The translations under genes were made by a program, and so were the position numbers. This document shows positions 34,477 through 45,709 of a stretch of 64,000 nt of DNA, piece by piece; within the stretch, counting starts at the first letter, position 1; every line of letters starts with the position of its first letter. The DNA lies in NCBI RefSeq assembly GCF_901709675.1, contig NC_051104.1, forward strand, positions 2,454,501-2,518,500, in the 5' to 3' direction. The notes under the pieces are model-generated. The model ran no database searches and was not told the DNA's origin. It was given only the letters and a program-made list of their open reading frames with translations. This stretch comes from Syngnathus acus. Its lineage: Eukaryota > Chordata > Actinopteri > Syngnathiformes > Syngnathidae.

Positions 34477-36905
34477 TCATTTCTTACTGATCTCGGCGTC
34501 GTCCCTCTCCACGGGAAATATTTCGATTTCCTTAATGATCCGTTGAGCGATAGTGTTGTTGTTTGCCGACACCATCCTCCGGGACATCAAGTCAAACGGC
34601 CCTCCTAAATTTTGCCCGGTACAAAAAAGCATCTTTACTATCCAAGAACGTCTTCACGGAGGTATGAAAAGCCTCCCCTGGCCTGCCCAGATCAGTCCAG
34701 CACCAGCGTACGTACCGTCCACGTCCAGCAGCATTCCGCCAGCTTCTGTCACGATCACCGCCCCCGCCGCGATGTCCCAGCAGTGGATCCCGATCTCAAA
34801 GAAGGCCTCCACCGCCCCACACGCCACGAGGCACATGTTGGTGGCGGCCGTTCCGGAGCCGCGCAAACTGCGTGCACGCATTGGTGTCAATTGTTACAGA
34901 GAGATGCAAATGAAGCTTCCCATTAGCTTCGTGAACCAGTTGTATTTTTGGACTCCTCTAGATGGCATTGTTGGTTGCCAAGACATTGCTTCGCAATTAA
35001 ATAGTAATTTGTCAATAAAAATGTAATAAGTGGCCCACTGATTGAGAAGCACCGGTTTCAAAAATGGCCAGTCAGCGTGCCTTCAACGCAATGTTGAACA
35101 GAGAGTGCCACCTAGAGGAGTCAACATGGTGGCGAAAAGTAAAACAAAAAGACTCTAGATGAAAACGAGATCAAATCAATTAAGTAACTTTGAATAATGG
35201 TGATTTTCCGTTAAGCTCCGACTCACCCGTGCACGGGGATGCGCAGGATCCTTTGCATGGTGGAGAAGATCTTGGTGACCTTTTCGGGGCTCCTGTCGGT
35301 GCCGTGCTCTGAGATGATGAGGGACTTGTTGATGTCTGCCAAGGAGACAGCGCTTAGCGGTTGCCATTGCCGGCTGGCGGGGAACCCCCCCCCCCCCCAC
35401 ACACACACAAAAAAGTGTGGCGGCGAGCTACCTTTCACATCCGACACCTGGAGGCGGTCGTTGTCACAGAAAGCGCCTTTGCCTTTCCTGGCTTTGTACA
35501 TCTTGTCCTCCAAGCAGCTGTACACCACGCCAAACTCCAACTGCGACATCGGCAGGAAAAACAAACAAACATTGGAGCACCATCGGCGCACGGAGTCGAT
35601 TTTCTTTTTGTGTGCACTCACCTGCTTTTTGACCGCAAAGGCGATCGACACTGCCACAAATGGGAACCTGTGAACAGCGCCCACAAAAGCGGACAATTTG
35701 CATTGATCAACACGAGATGGGCCACAAGGACAAAACAAAAAGATGACAATGATTTGACTAAGCTGAAATCTTGTTTTGCGGGTTTGGTCACGTGACATGA
35801 ACAACGCAAGCACTTGTGACGTTAATTTCGCTCGACAGCAGAGGGCGACATTTCACAACACGATGGATAGAAAACTGAGCAAGTCATCTGTTTAAATTTT
35901 ATTCCACCAACGCAATATTGACCAGAACATGTTGGGGAACATAGTGGGCCAGGTTTTGGGCTTGGGGAAAAGAATGTTGTGTCACTTTACAGCACCACAA
36001 AGGCCATCATGTCAGTGAAGTCGGCATCCGGCACAAATGCATCATGGCAATACTTTTAAGGCTGCATGTGCAAAGACAAGGTCTTCCTTACCCATGGACA
36101 AAGTTGGTGGTCCCGTCCACCGGGTCGATGATCCACGTGGGTTTGTCGGTCAAGATGCACGGCTTGCCGTTTGCCACCGACTCCTCGCCGATGAAGCTGC
36201 AGTGGATATGACAGAGAGAAAAGTCAGTCGGCGCAAATGGAAAAGTTGTAAATTGGTCGTTGACACCGATGATGCTGCAGTCCAGCGCCAACTACTGCCA
36301 AGGAGGACTTACTCTACCTCAGATTTTTTTTTTTTGCCTTAATTATCAGTTGCCTTGACGAACAGTCGCACCACAGTTGGAAAAGTTTGCAAACAATCTC
36401 AATCATGGTGCGGTCCAAATTAGAACACGGCCGAGCCATTACAGCTGCAGAGCCGGCGCTCGCAGCACACCTTTGATATGGGCCGCTCATAGTTGCAGCG
36501 GCGCAATTACCGGCCAATTAAAACACGTGCGGGCCCGGCATGAGCCGCCCACGAGGCTCACTTGTAAGTGTTGGCTCCAAACTCTTCTTTGAGCATGCTG
36601 ATGATGATCTTCTCCACCCTCTCATCTGTCTTGGTCACCAGGTCCACGGCAGAGCTCTTGATCATCACCTTGATTTCACTCTCGCAGGCTTTCCGAATTT
36701 CCTGCACGCAAGCACACACGCAACATTGGCTGGGGCAACTCTTTGCGATGACATCATCGCTGCTACCATCTCACTCCTCAACCCCACCCCACCTCTGGCC
36801 CCGCTGTCAGAGTTCCTTTTTGCAGGTGACTCACAAACATACCTCACCGGCTCTCCGTGCCACTTTGACGGCAAAATCGTACGCTCTGTCCCATGGGTCT
36901 GCCAT
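34477..36905 (-). CDS. impa1: Inositol monophosphatase, tandem copy A (complete, 8 coding exons)
   Basis: This cytosolic, Mg-dependent, lithium-sensitive enzyme removes phosphate from myo-inositol monophosphates to give free inositol. Coding exons, 5' to 3': 36843-36905, 36562-36701, 36092-36196, 35622-35667, 35432-35540, 35227-35335, 34716-34867 and 34477-34604. All have AG/GT junctions and the frame holds throughout, giving 283 residues; human IMPA1 has 277. The metal site is intact: Glu72 in F-I-G-E-E-S, Asp92 and Asp95 in [11 protein letters not shown], and Asp222 in H-C-W-D. These are the human residues 70, 90, 93 and 220 shifted by two, owing to two extra residues in exon 2. The sequence is closer to IMPA1 than to IMPA2 as I remember them, although human IMPA2, not IMPA1, shares chromosome 18p with COLEC12/TYMS/YES1. 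The orthology label is therefore provisional. A near-identical gene lies 5 kb downstream on the plus-strand scale. Confidence 0.93.
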
Positions 36906-39900
36906 CTCTTGCTGCTTTGTCTTCACCTGCATTCACACACATGCAAAGCAACTCTGTTTGGGCGTGTACAAGCAACTGCAAGGCACGAAAGAAGAGCGAG
37001 GAAGACCCAGCGCGTGCGGGGGCTTTCCCTCTCCTCGGGCCGGCCGAGCAGAGCATGTGTCACAAAAGAATGACTTATGTAACAAACATCCTAAGGCAAA
37101 CTGCCTTCCTCTTGGAGCAGCCGCGCGCAAAAAAAAAAGGACAACAAACGACAGAATAACATCTGCGGTAGGTTTGTGCTATTGACCCTGATGCGAAGCG
37201 ACAACAACGAGCACCTTACCTTGAGAAGTGATGGAAGAGCAGGAAGAGACCTTGCCGACTTGTGCCGTGGTGTCGTATGCAAAAAGAAAAGCTAAAATGC
37301 CAAAAAGGAGGGTGGGTTCTTTCGTGCTGTCAAAGTAGGAAAAGTACTAGCACCGCCTCACTCACCCACAAAAAAAAAAAAAAAAAAAAAACACGTTCTT
37401 CAGCAAGACATGCAAGAACATGATGGCACATTTAAATGTAAGCCAGTGGAAAATTTCCACTGAATCAACAAACGAAGTTTGCACGTTTTGGCAAGTTTGG
37501 GATGCAATCTGCACGGCTCTATTCAAATCAAATGAAAAGCAGATGAAGGTCCGAACCTGCCGGAGCCTTGCAAAGATTAATTTGCGTCGCAACGAAGCTG
37601 TACCACAGTGATTAGAGGCTGCTTCAAACTGCCCGGGGCAGGTTAAAATGAAGTGCCATCGGGCGGGAAGGCATTGTGCCATGTGCCAATTTGGCTGCGG
37701 CTTGGCTAGCATGTACAATTTTTGTCACGAATGCTCAGCGAGCTAAGTCAAACGTGAGGCTAGGTTGCTAAACGTTTTTTGTTGCATTTGCTTCGCCCGT
37801 TGGCAACTGTCTCCTCGCTCGACTTTTGAGAAATTGGAGCGATCTCAGCAGCGATTTCAGCAAAGTTCCAGCGAGGTAATAGGAGGGGCAAAACAAATAC
37901 ATCCGTCTTGCTGTCCCACCATGAATAATTGATCGGCAATGACTGATGATTTGGACGCCGACCTCCCGGGATTCGCAGCTGTAATTGAGGCCGAGACGTC
38001 GGTCAAGGTCGGCTCTTGAGAGATGAGCGGGCCCTGCCCCGTTTTTCTCCCCGGTGGAGCCACAAACAAGATGTATTATTTAACGGCTGACGCGCTAGCA
38101 TCCATGCAGGGCTGAAGAAACATGCTCCCTTCTAGAACGTTCCAATGAAGTTTCCTTTGTGTAACTTTTTAATGAAGTGGCTTAAAGAGGGCTAAATTTG
38201 TTTAAACTCCAGAATTCTAACACAGTTTAGCATTATTAGCTAACAAACTTATGTGATGCAAAATGTTAGCAATGTTAGCGTGTCCGTTGACTGCTATGGG
38301 CTGTGTGAATTAGCGCAGATTGGCTAACTGCATATGCTAAATCCCGGATAAACGTTCGGGTGGTGTCAGGAAGGACGTCCGGCAATCGGGCATGCATACG
38401 GTGGTAAACAAATCCCGAGAGAAACTCGCAGCGGCGGCCCCACGTAGGAGCCCAAAGTCACAAACAAACAGACTATTGTTTACCCTTCTGAATTCAACAT
38501 CAGCATAGTGCGGTTACACTTGATTGTTAACCAAAAGAAGGCATTCCAGTGGGCTCTGGCACATGAGCAGTGGCTTTTACAAGGCAGGGTGGAACGTTAA
38601 TGAGTGCCTGTCATTTGAAACTATCGAAAAGAAGAAGAAGGTTGCATAATTCCTGGCAGAGAAGTCATGCCCGCTTTGCTGTCCTCACACTACACGACGA
38701 ATACAAGTGATGTACAAAGAGACATTATTGGCCAAGTCTGACAATGGCTCCGGAATTGCACTTGAATGTCAGTGCGGTCGCTCCAGAATATTTCTTGCTA
38801 TCCATAGCCATTTACTTGAAAACGTTATTAAAGGGCGGGCGGGGGTGGAGGGAGAGATCCGAAGGGTTGTTTCAGGCTTGTTGTCAGTGAAATTTCCCGC
38901 GGGAGATGTAAAATTCCGAAAGGGCAAAATCATGACGGACGGGAGGAAGCGTTCGATCGATTCGGCAACGACGGCCGCTTGGTTCGTCACGGAGGTCTCG
39001 GAAAAGTCAAGCAATTTGGAGTTCAAGCGAGCCAAAGTGCAATGCCCCCCCAAAGTCTTTTTCCCGCCTCACTCTTCTATGTGAGCGACACACAAGAGTG
39101 ACACTTTGGGTAGTAGCAGAGCTCTTTGCTGCGAATAAACGGCGTGCGGGACATTCAAGATGTGGAAGCAGAACAATGGTGCGCACTTCCTGACAGGCAC
39201 TGCAGGCGCACAGGAACGCGCAATAAAATCTTTTTCAAAAATACCACACGCGCTACGATCACAGCTGCGAAAATTGTTTCGCTCGTTTTACTGAGCATTT
39301 TTCTCTGCAAAGCAATTATTTGGCCAGCTTAGGTTTTAGAGTGAGCGTTAGCTTGTCCAATTGACTGTTGGCCTAAGTTAGCATGTCTAGGTAACATTTG
39401 TTTGTGATGTTATTTCAGCAAACAAGGGTCATTATGCTAGCTTCGCATTTAGCATCGTTTACCAATGTTAAACCAACTATAGCCTATTAGCATAGTAATT
39501 AAGAGGCTTGGAGCGTGCAGTCGTAGCTTTCCAGCGGCTGGCAGCAAATCTTTACCAAGCGCAACATGCAAGTACACGATGGTCGCTGCCATGGCGACGG
39601 CCTCCGATTCCGCTCGTTCACCGGAGAACGACTAGAATGAGCCGACACCCTGCTAATCGCAGGCGCCCGCGGGTTTCATCTTCCCATTGTTACGTAAGGG
39701 TATTGTTTCACGACCATTCGCGAAATCCATAGAAGGCGTTTCTTGTTAACAGCAGATGTTGCTGTAGTATTTAATGACACAACTGGTCGGGTAGGTTATC
39801 AGGTGCACGCTAACTAAAACTTCATTTTTACTCGTGTGGCTTCAGGACAAGGTTAAACGGGAGCAATTATTCCAAAATAGTAAATAACCATAAACAAACA

Positions 39901-40814
39901 GCAAGTAGATCATTTATGTCATCAAAAAAAGAAGTAACACCTTGAAACAAAGGAGGTGCAAGCATGCCTGCCTGAACGGGAAATTGCTGGCAAATTTTCA
40001 GGGACAAAAATACAGAAATTTTTTTAACCGGTTCTAACCTCACGTGCACACGAACTAGCCAGGTCGACTTAAGCCGGTTTGAACTATGCTTATTTAAAAA
40101 CAACTTATTAGCTTTGGTGTGACACTATACGTTGCAAGCTCATATTTCAACCAAACCTGACTTTGGATGATAATTCGAAGCATTTGCACATGAGGTCTAA
40201 CAGCGCACAGCCTTGGGCAGTTTTTTTTTTGGTCTCCCCTCCCACAAAGGCGATTGGTCTCCCGATTGTCAAACGAGACATGTAGCAACAAGGAGCGCCA
40301 ACATCATCAACGAGGTGGGCGGCGGGGGAAGGTGTTTATTTAAAGCTTGTAAGATACACATCAAGAGTGCTCTCTTATTTGGGGCTGAATAAATCGCAGT
40401 GACAAACAGGAAGAAACAACGCTAATTTAATTAAACATTTTGGCGCCAAGAAAGTTTCAGCTTGAGGGGATTTTCTAAAACCACCAATTGTTTCTCCAAA
40501 TTTCCTCTATAAGAAAAAAAGGTGCTAATAATAGTCATATTTTGATGCAGCAATTTGAAGAGCAAGCAAATCCGTGCACGGCTCACGTGAACTAGGTGGG
40601 AGAAAAACCAACAATTGTTTGTGGGATCGACAATGTCAATCGTCGACATGAGTCTGGCACGAACGCATGAAAGGCTTGTTGACGGGCGGAACATCGCTGA
40701 CACACGTCACGAGGCCACGCGGGTTTGCCAACAATGTGACGATTACGCAATATGCTGGCCGCCCATCATACCAGGCAGCTGACAAGCTCATGACTCACGC
40801 TGGCTGAAATGCAC
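36906..40814. other. Non-coding DNA between the two phosphatase genes
   Basis: No further gene found. It includes a poly(A) run (about 37,370-37,390) and, near 38,360-38,390, GGTGTCAGGAAGGACGTCCG, which resembles the tail of fish RTE-type non-LTR retrotransposons (from memory). The 125-codon open frame at about 38.7-39.1 kb has no recognisable domain. Copy A's promoter should lie at the left end of this interval. Confidence 0.5.
37338..37347 (+). promoter_or_regulatory. Candidate osmotic response element upstream of copy A
   Basis: GGAAAAGTAC lies about 430 bp upstream of the copy A start codon and fits the ORE/TonE-like consensus GGAAAWDHMC. Fish inositol monophosphatase genes are known to be salt-induced through GGAA-type enhancers (from memory). 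A single 10-bp match is weak evidence. Confidence 0.3.
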
Positions 40815-41906
40815 CATATGGACAAAAGTATTCAGTCACACCCCCTCCGTCGCTTCAAAGGGACGCATTATGGACAAGGGACTTTTGATTTGCTCCAAGA
40901 CGAGCACTCATCTAGTGCCAGCAAGGCTGCCAGTCAAGTGTGAAATTTAACAAGAGTGTCAAACTTTTGTTGTAGTGATGTCGCAATTGAACTTATTGAC
41001 ACGATTAATGCCCCCGGCAGTGAGTTTCTTCAGCCATGACTCGGCTGGACAAACATCCGCCACTCTCAAGACACAGGCAGACTACAATGTGCAAGACGCC
41101 ACCAGCCAAAAGTTCCCCCGCTAAGCAACGTTAGCCCAAATTAGCATTAGCAAAAACGCAAATGATCAGCTCATGAGTGCACAGCTGGTGCTTGCTTTTT
41201 AAAAACGTGTTTCTGCAGCTTGGCGATGAAGTGCTGCCTTCCTGATTGAAAATGTCATCAAATGTGATTCATTCATAGTCGGGGCGAGTTTTGAGAGGAG
41301 GTCGCAAAGTTGACAGCGCGGAGTAGCCCTAGCGTCCCACAACGCTCTGTCACAAAACGAAAGACATCCTTTGCCTTTGCGTTGCGACAGAACCGCTGAA
41401 AATCCAAAATGGAGCCATTTCAACCAAAGGGGATTTCGAGTGTTCTGCAATTCGTCTTCTATTGTGTGTTTTGACAGAAGACTGTGGGAAGCTTTTGATT
41501 GGGACATCTGGAAACGGTTTATAAGCTCAGGGGGTGCCTTTGAGCAACAAGGTTCTGGCTCGCATCTTTCTCTTTGAGAAAGTTTGTTGTCGCTCCAAAT
41601 GAACGCTGCCCAAACATTTTCCTGCGTACAGAAAATGCGAAGAACGTGAGGGGCGCTCGCTAACAACGCCTCGTTCTTTGCTCGGGTGCCTACTTGATCA
41701 GCGACATTCCGTCTCGGCGAGTCACATCTCAGAAGACGTCGGTTTCTCCTGAGATGTGCTCGCAAATCTACGAGATTACTCGGGTAGTCTGTGGAATCGC
41801 TGATTGGACAATTCTAAAAAGATTTGACGAGAAACGGATAATCGACTCCATATCTGTTATCGGCCTCCTTAACTACTAATAGCTGTCCCAATACTTTTGT
41901 TCACAG
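40815..41906. mobile_element. Non-autonomous DNA transposon, about 1.1 kb, inverted ends
   Basis: The left end CATATGGACAAAAGTATT and right end AATACTTTTGTTCACAG are inverted copies of one another (GGACAAAAGTATT against GAACAAAAGTATT). The sequence AATGCAC flanks both sides (40,808-40,814 and 41,907-41,913), giving a 7- to 8-bp target duplication as in hAT elements. Inside, a 188-codon minus-strand open frame shows no transposase signature that I recognise. It lies about 130 bp beyond the 3' end of phosphatase copy B. Confidence 0.65.
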
Positions 41907-42035
41907 AATGCACACACATTCCTAATGAGCGTCCCTTCTAGGACGACATGAGGAAAAACACTTCCAATTCAAAACTAAGCTACTCGTCACAAGACAAACG
42001 CAAGCGTTCGATTATTTTATTTTAGTTTTTTGTTT

Positions 42036-44439
42036 TTACGAGCCATCTGCATCATCCCTGCCGACGTGAAACTCTGCGATGTGCCCGGCGAGATGCCGGG
42101 CCAGCGCTGGGGTGCTGGCCGCAATCAGTCGACGGGACATCAGATCAAAGGGCCCACCTGGGCGACAGAAGACCACAGGACGAACAGCGTCAGCCGTATC
42201 GCCAGGAAATGTGCGCTCACTCGAGCCACCGCCGTGTCAAGCGATGCCGTGGTCGAGATTGACCAACAAGCTCCGATTTGAATAAGAAAAGCATTATGGC
42301 TTACGGCGCACGTCCTCGACACGCACTGTGTTAAGTAAGGACACGCTCGGGGAGGGGGAGATTTAAAAAAAGATTTTTGAAAAACGGACATAATTGTCTT
42401 CCTGTTGGCAGATCAAGCTCATTCGATCCAGCGGATGTCCCTAATTTTGTGGTTAGGAGCGGAAATGCCGCTGGAAAATGTCCTTTTAAAACTTGCCAGC
42501 TGCAATGATAAATTATATTCATGTGGAAAAAAACAAAACATTTACTTTGGGGGGAAACTAGCGATTCCTTCAAACGTAGCTTCAAAATCACGAGCTGATG
42601 GGAGCTAAATGAGGACGCCATGTTGGCTACTTCCTCTTCTACGTCTGTAAAAAGGTGCCGAATTGAGCGGGTAACGCTGTGGTTGTAGTTGGCCAATGTT
42701 GCGCAATAGCACCGGATGTAAACGCTCGCGTGCATTAGCGGCGGGATTGCTCAAAGCTTTAACCACCTTCCAACTTCTCGTTTTGAGAAATCACTCCGCC
42801 CGACTCCTGTCCTGACTCGCGTTTGCACTCAAGCGATGACACGACCGACTCGCAATGGAAAATTACGGTGACGAGGCCAAAGTGTGACTGCCAATCGGCC
42901 CTCACCTGAAATATCCAACACGACTCCTCCGGCCTCTGTGAGCACGGCGGCGCCGCCAGCCATGTCCCAGCAATGGATTCCCTGGTGGTAGTACGCGTCG
43001 GCCGCGCCGCTGGCCACCAGGCACATGTTGACGGCGGCGCTGCCCGGCGAGCGGATGCTGAGGACGCAAGAGGTCGGGAGCTTTTCAACAGCACTTGGTT
43101 GGACTGTACAACTTCACACATCCCGACTTCATGCACACTATTTTACCCACTATTTTTATTTTTTATTTGCACGGTCCTGATTACTAACACAAGCAGCCAT
43201 GAAAGAAAACCTCCTTGGCGCAGGTAATTACCCATGCACAGGGATGGCGAGGATGCTCCTGAGGTTGGCCAACATCATGTCAAAACTTTGCGTATCCTTT
43301 TTGAAGTTCACCTCGGTCAGCACCAGGCTGCGGCTGACATCTGCCACGGGCGGAGAAAAGCGGAAGAGGTGAGGCAGGCTGCTGAGATACGGGCGCCACC
43401 TGCTGGCTAGAATCGGAAACGCCGGGATTTCCTCACCTTCCTGTCCCGACACTTTGATGGGAAGGCCGTTGCAGAAGGCGCCTTTGCCTTTGCGCGCTGT
43501 GTACATTTTGTCCTCGATGCAACTGTACACAACCCCAAACTCGATCTGACGACAACAAAATCATCACAAATGAACACAACCGGCAAAAGAAAAACACTTG
43601 ACACTTGACTCACAAGCAGCGTGACCTACCTCTTTCTTCACCGTGAAGCCGATGGACACGGACACAAAAGGGAACCTAAAAACAGAAAATCACTGGCCAT
43701 AGCTTGAGGCAAAACTTGAGCATGCGAGGCGTACCCGTGCACAAAGTTGGTGGTGCCATCGATCGGGTCGATGATCCAAGTAGGCTCATCGGTGAGGATG
43801 CTCGGGGCACCCGCCGCCACCGACTCCTCGCCGATGAAGCTTCACAAAGAAGAAAATACGATATATTTAGTAATAGTAAAAAAAAAAAAAAAGTGACGCT
43901 ATAAATGACAACGCATAAGGAAATCCATATTGTGCAAGCTTTTAAGGGTCTAAAAATAAAAATATGTAATAAGAAACCATAACATAAGATAATAAAGCAT
44001 GGCTTGAAAAACCAAAATCAGCGTTTTTGGTCGACTGCAGCGGGTGACAAAATCTTCCGCTTGTTCTCCTGTGTGGAGACATAGAAGTAGTGTACCTGTG
44101 CGTGGGAAACTTTGCCTGGATGGAAGATATGATGAGGCGCTCCACTCTCTGGTCCGTCTCGGTTACAAGGTCCACTTGCGAGCTCTTGTGCATGACGGCG
44201 ACGTCGCCCTGGAGGGCCTCACGGATCACCTGATGGGGGAGCACCACAACAAGCACCACATGAATGAACAGTGACATAACAGAGAATATGCAACACTCTT
44301 CCTACCCCAAATATAATGTCCATTTCAAGCCAAAACAAGGTGATTTGACCTCAGTTGCTGCATTTAATAAAGTCACCTTGCCAGCTTGCTTGGCTACTTC
44401 CACGCAGTGCTCCATGCAGTCCTGCCAAGGATCATCCAT
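42036..44439 (-). CDS. impa1: Inositol monophosphatase, tandem copy B (complete, 8 coding exons)
   Basis: Same enzyme family as copy A. Coding exons, 5' to 3': 44377-44439, 44096-44229, 43735-43839, 43630-43675, 43437-43545, 43232-43340, 42906-43057 and 42036-42157, giving 279 residues. Exons 1 and 3-7 have exactly the same lengths and phases as in copy A; only exons 2 and 8 differ (by 6 bp each). Metal ligands fall at the human numbering: Glu70 (S-F-I-G-E-E-S), Asp90 and Asp93 (D-P-I-D-G-T-T-N), and Asp220 (H-C-W-D-M-A-G-G). The final exon is diverged from copy A (ends G-R-D-D-A-D-G-S, slightly IMPA2-like). The two are clearly products of tandem duplication and both look functional. Free inositol from this step feeds phosphatidylinositol synthesis and, in euryhaline fish, osmolyte pools. 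Confidence 0.93.
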
Positions 44440-45709
44440 CGCTGATTGTCAATACTGCGATTAAGACCAAACGCAAACTCTCCTGGCTGAAACACAAAAG
44501 AAATGCTAACTCTGTGTCAACATCAACGTCACGCTACGATAATTATATGTAATCGGAACAATGTAGCACTCAGAGGTTGGGAGAGGCTTAAGAAAACATT
44601 CGATATCCGATAAGAGCTAGCAAACCAGTCGGGTTACACTTTTTCAAGATGGCCTGCGGGAATGTCGACAAAATAAACATTGGAGTGTTTAGATCGATAT
44701 CCCAAACGAACCTCGTGATACGTTGTCGTGTCCCCCGTTTGGACGTCGTTTTAAAGTCTTGAACTTTCGATTTCACATCAGCTAAAAAGTCGCGTGTCCG
44801 TGACACTTCGACAGCTTCCGCGTTTAGCACCGTGCGTGCTCTGATTGGTCATCTGATATCACATGATGTTCATTCAACATTCACATTGGCTAGGATTTGA
44901 TCAACGATTTGGACGGTTCATAAGATCGTTATTAATAATTCCATTAGATGACAAAAAAGGTAACTTAAAAGGTGGACAAAACAAACACTTTTTAAACTCT
45001 TGAAAAGCTACAGAATAATTACAGTCGTTGAATGAATCTCCAAATTAAACTTTTATTTCTAGCCAGTAGATGGGAGCAACACCACGCAGCCTGTCGCCTT
45101 ACTAAAAATTGTATTTTTGCGCATTACAATTGTGAAATAGTGTTTGTTACACTCTCTTTAGGAAAATCTCCAATTTGAATTTTTGGAAAGCAATACTAAA
45201 GTAACCACTTGTATTCCACAAAAAATCCCCAAGCCACTCGAATGCTTTTGGCTCTTTCTGCGACGACCTACATCATGAAAGGCCATCTTATTATATGACA
45301 GCAATTTTTTGTATACTCTTCCTTGTCTAGCTGACAATTCTTGTTGCCTTGTAGCGAACCAACAGCCCAGACTTTGTGACTGGGGAAATTGGTCATGCCA
45401 CCATAATGGGAGTCACGCGGAGGCCCAACATGCAAACAAGGCTTTGGAGGAAAACAACCGTCCTTCTCACCATCGCGCGTCTGCGTTTTGTGCTTGGAAG
45501 TGTCTGCAACGACGCTCTTTTTTTTTCGCACGTGTTTTTTTCTTCTTCAGTGAATTAGCCTGAAAAGAGACCATCGCTCGTCAAAGTATCAACCAGTCAA
45601 AGGATTCGCATCACTTGACTTGTGTTTTAGCTTCCTTAAAACGGATCATCTTTGGTGGTTGATGGTTAGAAGACGCTGTCTTGAGCAGAGGGCAAAGCAG
45701 CGGGTTACC
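44440..45709. other. Non-coding intergenic DNA between copy B and the cyclase gene
   Basis: The left end must hold the promoter of copy B (minus strand) and the right end that of the cyclase gene (plus strand). An inverted CCAAT-type GATTGG lies near 44,842. No repeat family or RNA gene was recognised. Confidence 0.5.

Noticed and set aside
38707-39084. 125-codon forward frame between the two phosphatase genes
   Set aside because: No domain or similarity that I recognise; a similar-length frame is open on the opposite strand.
41199-41765. 188-codon minus frame inside the 1.1-kb element, considered as a transposase
   Set aside because: No DDE, zinc-finger or hAT dimerisation motif visible; more likely non-autonomous filler.
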